A DNA stretch of 17,914 nucleotides, from positions 1 through 17,914 of the forward strand of contig CAMHMW010000022.1 in NCBI GenBank assembly GCA_946186335.1, read 5' to 3'. Below, in pieces: positions 14,857 to 17,914 of the stretch (positions are counted from its first letter, which is position 1; every line of letters starts with the position of its first letter). Source of the stretch: an uncultured Candidatus Melainabacteria bacterium. GTDB taxonomy: Bacteria; Cyanobacteriota; Vampirovibrionia; Gastranaerophilales; Gastranaerophilaceae. The notes below the pieces were generated by a model. It saw only the letters and a list, made by a program, of their open reading frames with translations. It was not told where the DNA came from and did not search any database. The translations under genes were made by a program, and so were the position numbers.

Positions 14857-16566
14857 ATGGAAATTATAAATAACGTTAAAGATTACAGAAAATATTTACC
14901 CGAATACCAAAACTGGAGCGCACAACAGGATTTGGAGCAGGCTAAACGTATTGAATATTTAAAACAAAATCCTGATAAAATAAATCAATCAGACATAGCA
15001 AGAGGAAAGATATTATTAAATGCCATTGACGTAATGGATGAATATTCCCAGTCATACGCAGAGGATATGGAGGTTGCAACAGAGTTTGCAAAAGGTCAGA
15101 TACAAATGCTCACAATGTTAATTGGTATAGGAGCTGGTACATTGTTAGCCTTCGTTCCTGCGGTACAAAAAGCAATAACAAAAGTTGCAGGGAAAGGTAA
15201 ACTTGCAAACGTTATCGGGCAGCTTTTACCGTCAGCAGTCGGAATGGCTGCGGGTTTTGCCGCAAGTTTTCCGGTTGCAATATGGGCGACAAAAGCTCAG
15301 GTTTCGGCATCCCGTAAAGGAAGATTTGAAGCCATGAGAAAAGATTTGAGCAACCCTGCGGCATTCGCTGTTCTTACGGAAGAACAAAATAAAAAGGCAA
15401 ATGAAGAAGCAAAAAATATTGTTCTTGAAGATAAAGAGAAGAAAAGACTGGCAAAACAGAAATCAATGGGAGCAAATCCGCTGGAATCAATAAAAACTCT
15501 CAAAAAATATTATTCTGAAAACCAAGAGTATAAAACCCAAAAAGCAGAATTTGATGCACAAATTAAAGAAAGTGAAAAACAATTTGACAGGCAGCTTTCC
15601 GAAAACGAAATATTAAAAGCAAAAAAGGATCAGCAAATACTTGCGCAAATGGTTCGTAAAATCGATTTGGCATCACAAGATTATGCAGAAAACACAGAAC
15701 TTGCAACAAATACACTGACCGTTTTATCACTTGCAGGCGGCGGACTTGTCGGATGGGTTTCAAATAAACTTATAAAAATTTCAAATGTTAATGCAGGCGG
15801 AGCTGTCGGGAAAATAATTCCGTGGGTTGTTGGTGCGACCATTCCTCTGCTAATGAGCATATATTCTGCAAAAGTTCAAAAACAGGCATCAAGAATAGGG
15901 CGACACAAAGCAAAACAGGAAATGCTAAACAATCCGGAAAGTCTTGTTTACGTTGATAAAAAAGATTCCGACAAAATGACAAACGTAAAACAGCCGACAG
16001 TTCAAAAGAAACCTAATATCTTTAAATTTATTGTTCAACTGTATAAAGATAACAAAGAGTACAATGAATACAGAAAAACAAAAGCGCTTGAAGATTTAAA
16101 ACGAAACAAAGCAATAGACAAATTAGAACTGACAGAAGAACAGTTAAAAGATGCGAAAGCGTTACAAATGAATGTATTTAAGACCTTCAACAAAGTTGAC
16201 GAAAAATCACAGGCATATTCGGAAAGTGTTGAAGCCGTAGGCGAAATAGCAAAAGAAGGCGTATCCTCCGCAGGCTCTCTGCTTGCCTCGGGCTTCTCAA
16301 CATGGGCGATTTTAAAAATGCTTGAAAAAACTCCGAGCGAGGAAAAGAAAAGTTTTTGGAACTTCTTCCCGAAAGCAATGACAAAGACATTGATTCCGCT
16401 GGGACTTGTATTAATACCGATAATTCTGATAGATGTTATGACAACAAAAGCACAGAAAAAAGCATCCAGAGTTGCTGACATGCTTGCTCTGAAAGAAATG
16501 GAAGATTACAGACATTACGCAGGATACAATGACACTAATACAAAACCTCAGCCATCAGCAAAATAA
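14857..16566 (+). CDS. membrane protein made of three repeated units, function unknown
   Basis: I cannot assign this 569-residue protein to a family. It has three diverged copies of one unit. Each starts with a charged helical stretch (EYQNW, ENQEY, DNKEY), then a motif SQxYxE (SQSYAE 64-69, SQDYAE 273-278, SQAYSE 451-456), then two hydrophobic segments. It closes with an Ala-Gln/Val-Gln...Ala-Ser-Arg motif (KAQVSASR 146-153, KVQKQASR 339-346, KAQKKASR 531-538). The result is six probable membrane segments in three hairpins joined by long charged, lysine- and glutamate-rich helices that likely sit in the cytoplasm. There is no signal peptide or catalytic motif. The ATG at 14857 starts at the natural beginning of unit 1. 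A longer frame opens at a TTG at 14776 but would translate promoter-like sequence. No ribosome binding site is seen. The C-terminal tail is short and polar. A structural or scaffold role is the simplest guess. Confidence 0.85.
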   Translation: MEIINNVKDYRKYLPEYQNWSAQQDLEQAKRIEYLKQNPDKINQSDIARGKILLNAIDVMDEYSQSYAEDMEVATEFAKGQIQMLTMLIGIGAGTLLAFVPAVQKAITKVAGKGKLANVIGQLLPSAVGMAAGFAASFPVAIWATKAQVSASRKGRFEAMRKDLSNPAAFAVLTEEQNKKANEEAKNIVLEDKEKKRLAKQKSMGANPLESIKTLKKYYSENQEYKTQKAEFDAQIKESEKQFDRQLSENEILKAKKDQQILAQMVRKIDLASQDYAENTELATNTLTVLSLAGGGLVGWVSNKLIKISNVNAGGAVGKIIPWVVGATIPLLMSIYSAKVQKQASRIGRHKAKQEMLNNPESLVYVDKKDSDKMTNVKQPTVQKKPNIFKFIVQLYKDNKEYNEYRKTKALEDLKRNKAIDKLELTEEQLKDAKALQMNVFKTFNKVDEKSQAYSESVEAVGEIAKEGVSSAGSLLASGFSTWAILKMLEKTPSEEKKSFWNFFPKAMTKTLIPLGLVLIPIILIDVMTTKAQKKASRVADMLALKEMEDYRHYAGYNDTNTKPQPSAK

Positions 16567-16667
16567 TCCCCGTTAAACTAATGTAAAATAATATTCCAAA
16601 AAGTAACAAAATTTATTTTTTTTGGCTATTATATATATAGTAGAATTTACAAACAGGGATTATAAGC

Positions 16668-17744
16668 ATGGGACAAACAAAAACAGAAGAAAAAGTAATA
16701 GGCATACCCAGAGCGATGTCGTTTTATAACAACTATCCGTTTTACTACGGATTTTTTACGGATTTGGGTATCAAAATTGTCCTCTCTGATGTGACGACAA
16801 AGCAAACAATGTCAGAAGGAGCAGGACTTGTAGTTACGGAAACATGCTTACCGATTAAGGTATATATCGGTCACATTCTTAACCTTTTAAATAAAGGGGT
16901 TACCACAATTTTTGTCCCGTCACTGCAATCCATTGCAAATAAGATTTATAACTGTTCAAAAATCAGAGGGTTGCCCGATTTGGTTCGTAATGTAATCAAA
17001 CAAGATTTCACTATGATTGAAGCAACTCTTGACAAATCGGAAAAGAAACAGGGATTGTACGAATTTTTGGCAGAAGCCGTAAAACCTTTCGGGATAACCG
17101 ATATGGAAAAAATTAAAAAGGCATCAAAAGCAGGCTGGAGATGCTACAACAATTTTCATGTAATGTCAAAATCCGGAATGCCATACGCAAAAGCATTGAG
17201 TTACGCTTTACAAGGGAAAGTTGTTATCGAAAACAAAACAAAAGAATATCCGATTTCAATTGCACTTGTCGGACACGGTTATAACATTTATGATGACAGA
17301 GTTTGCATGAAGATATTTGATAAACTTGAAAAAATGGATGTTGAAGTTTATACCACATTGAGATTATCCGATGAGCAGCTTGATGAGGGTATAGCAAGCC
17401 TTGGTAACGAAAAGTACTGGGCAAATGAGGACGAAGTAACAGGTACGGCAGGACATTACCTGAAAGATAATAAAGTTGACGGTATTATTACAATAACCGC
17501 ATTTGGCTGCGGCCCTGATTCTTTGATGGTTGAAAGAATAACCCGAAGGGCAAAACAGTTTAACAAACCGTTATTGAATTTAACCATTGACGAACAAACA
17601 GGGGAAGCAGGTTTTGTGACGAGATTAGAGGCATTTGTTGATATGCTTTTCCGCAAAAAACGTGCCGGTATTGTTAACAAACTCAACCTTAACGAAGATT
17701 CACCCGCTTATTCCCCGAATGTTGAATATATTGAAACAAAATAG
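16668..17744 (+). CDS. DUF2229 protein (acyl-CoA dehydratase activase-related)
   Basis: This 358-residue cytoplasmic protein belongs to the DUF2229 group, related to the subunits and activators of 2-hydroxyacyl-CoA dehydratases and benzoyl-CoA reductases. The N-terminus has IGIPRAMSFYNNYPFYYGFF and VTETCLPIKVYIGH with Cys60. Cys96 follows in YNCSK. The C-terminal half has ALVGHGYNIYD and AFGCGPDSLMVERITRRA with Cys281. These cysteines could bind an iron-sulfur cluster, as in the related dehydratase proteins. In many Clostridia this domain is fused to one or two activase (BadF/BcrA-type) domains. Here it stands alone and no activase or dehydratase gene is in view. AGGGA lies about nine bases before the ATG. 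It follows the repeat membrane protein by 101 bases on the same strand, but a T-rich stretch between them leaves cotranscription uncertain. Its actual substrate or partner is unknown. Confidence 0.85.
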   Translation: MGQTKTEEKVIGIPRAMSFYNNYPFYYGFFTDLGIKIVLSDVTTKQTMSEGAGLVVTETCLPIKVYIGHILNLLNKGVTTIFVPSLQSIANKIYNCSKIRGLPDLVRNVIKQDFTMIEATLDKSEKKQGLYEFLAEAVKPFGITDMEKIKKASKAGWRCYNNFHVMSKSGMPYAKALSYALQGKVVIENKTKEYPISIALVGHGYNIYDDRVCMKIFDKLEKMDVEVYTTLRLSDEQLDEGIASLGNEKYWANEDEVTGTAGHYLKDNKVDGIITITAFGCGPDSLMVERITRRAKQFNKPLLNLTIDEQTGEAGFVTRLEAFVDMLFRKKRAGIVNKLNLNEDSPAYSPNVEYIETK

Positions 17745-17746
17745 AA

Positions 17747-17914
17747 TTACCCCTCTTTGTGCATCTTTATCAAACGGTAATAGTATTCAACATCCTTATC
17801 TTCGGAGTTACTAATAATTTCATTTATCTCTTTAAGCAAATCCGCACGTGATTTTATATGTCCAAAATCAAAAAGTTCCTTTTCACTCACATTTAAGGCA
17901 TTTACAATTTTTTC
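17747..17914 (-). CDS. C-terminal part of an XRE-type helix-turn-helix regulator
   Basis: The - strand is open from the window edge to a TAA at 17747-17749, giving 55 residues. The first ones, KIVNALNVSEKELFDF, match the end of the XRE/Cro helix-turn-helix domain (the common 'KIAxALxVSxxxLF' stretch). A charged helical tail, DLLKEINEIISNSEDKD then YYYRLIKMHKEG, follows. The protein is therefore probably a small DNA-binding regulator whose N-terminal helices lie beyond the window. It converges with the DUF2229 gene, with two bases between the stop codons. Confidence in the frame is high and in the family moderate, because the recognition helix is not visible. Confidence 0.72.
   Translation of the reverse strand, partial: EKIVNALNVSEKELFDFGHIKSRADLLKEINEIISNSEDKDVEYYYRLIKMHKEG

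Noticed and set aside
16035..16481. 148-residue - strand open frame opposite the repeat membrane protein
   Set aside because: Antisense shadow. The + strand frame carries the third copy of a repeated motif set, which fixes the coding strand.
16591..16625. CCAAAAA/TTTTTTGG hairpin as a terminator after the repeat membrane protein
   Set aside because: The stem is almost all A-T, and the T-run forms the arm instead of following it. It is too weak to call.
1..17914. CRISPR array, insertion sequence, phage, toxin-antitoxin or tRNA/rRNA genes
   Set aside because: No regularly spaced repeats, transposase or phage-like proteins, terminal inverted repeats or recognisable structural RNA sequences were seen on either strand.

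Overview
The window is AT-rich bacterial chromosomal DNA packed with protein genes. It uses the standard code, mostly clear AGGAG-type ribosome binding sites, and short gaps. There are 13 complete protein genes plus a gene fragment at each edge. I see no rRNA, tRNA, CRISPR array, insertion sequence or phage gene. My best guess for the source is a low-GC member of the Melainabacteria/Vampirovibrionia (non-photosynthetic relatives of cyanobacteria). This rests on the general look of the proteins (orphan NarL-type regulator, DUF475 protein, large odd GH13 proteins, many single genes on alternating strands) and not on a marker gene. A low-GC Firmicute is the main alternative.

Left part (1-4140): the tail of an unidentified + strand gene runs into mnmG (tRNA wobble modification, - strand). 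Upstream of mnmG is an unlisted 30-codon single-pass membrane peptide gene with a perfect ribosome binding site (2142-2234, -). A zinc-ribbon protein (+) and ahcY (S-adenosylhomocysteine hydrolase, -) converge on a shared hairpin terminator.

Middle (4141-12940): a 1372-residue GH13-type alpha-glucan enzyme (+) meets ychF (-) tail to tail. A DUF475/TerC membrane protein (-) and a second, divergent GH13-like protein (-) follow. Both GH13 genes and ychF start from the same extended -10 sequence, TGTTATAAT. Neither GH13 protein has a signal peptide, so both probably act on an internal alpha-glucan such as glycogen.

Right part (12941-17914): an orphan LuxR-type response regulator (+) converges with maf (nucleotide pyrophosphatase, -), which lies behind an unknown 79-residue protein (-). 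Next is a 570-residue membrane protein (+) built from three copies of one roughly 190-residue unit, which I cannot assign to any family. A stand-alone DUF2229 protein (+) follows, and the C-terminal part of an XRE-type regulator (-) closes the window.

The strongest candidates for undescribed biology are the threefold-repeat membrane protein, the 30-residue membrane peptide, and the two unusual GH13 proteins.
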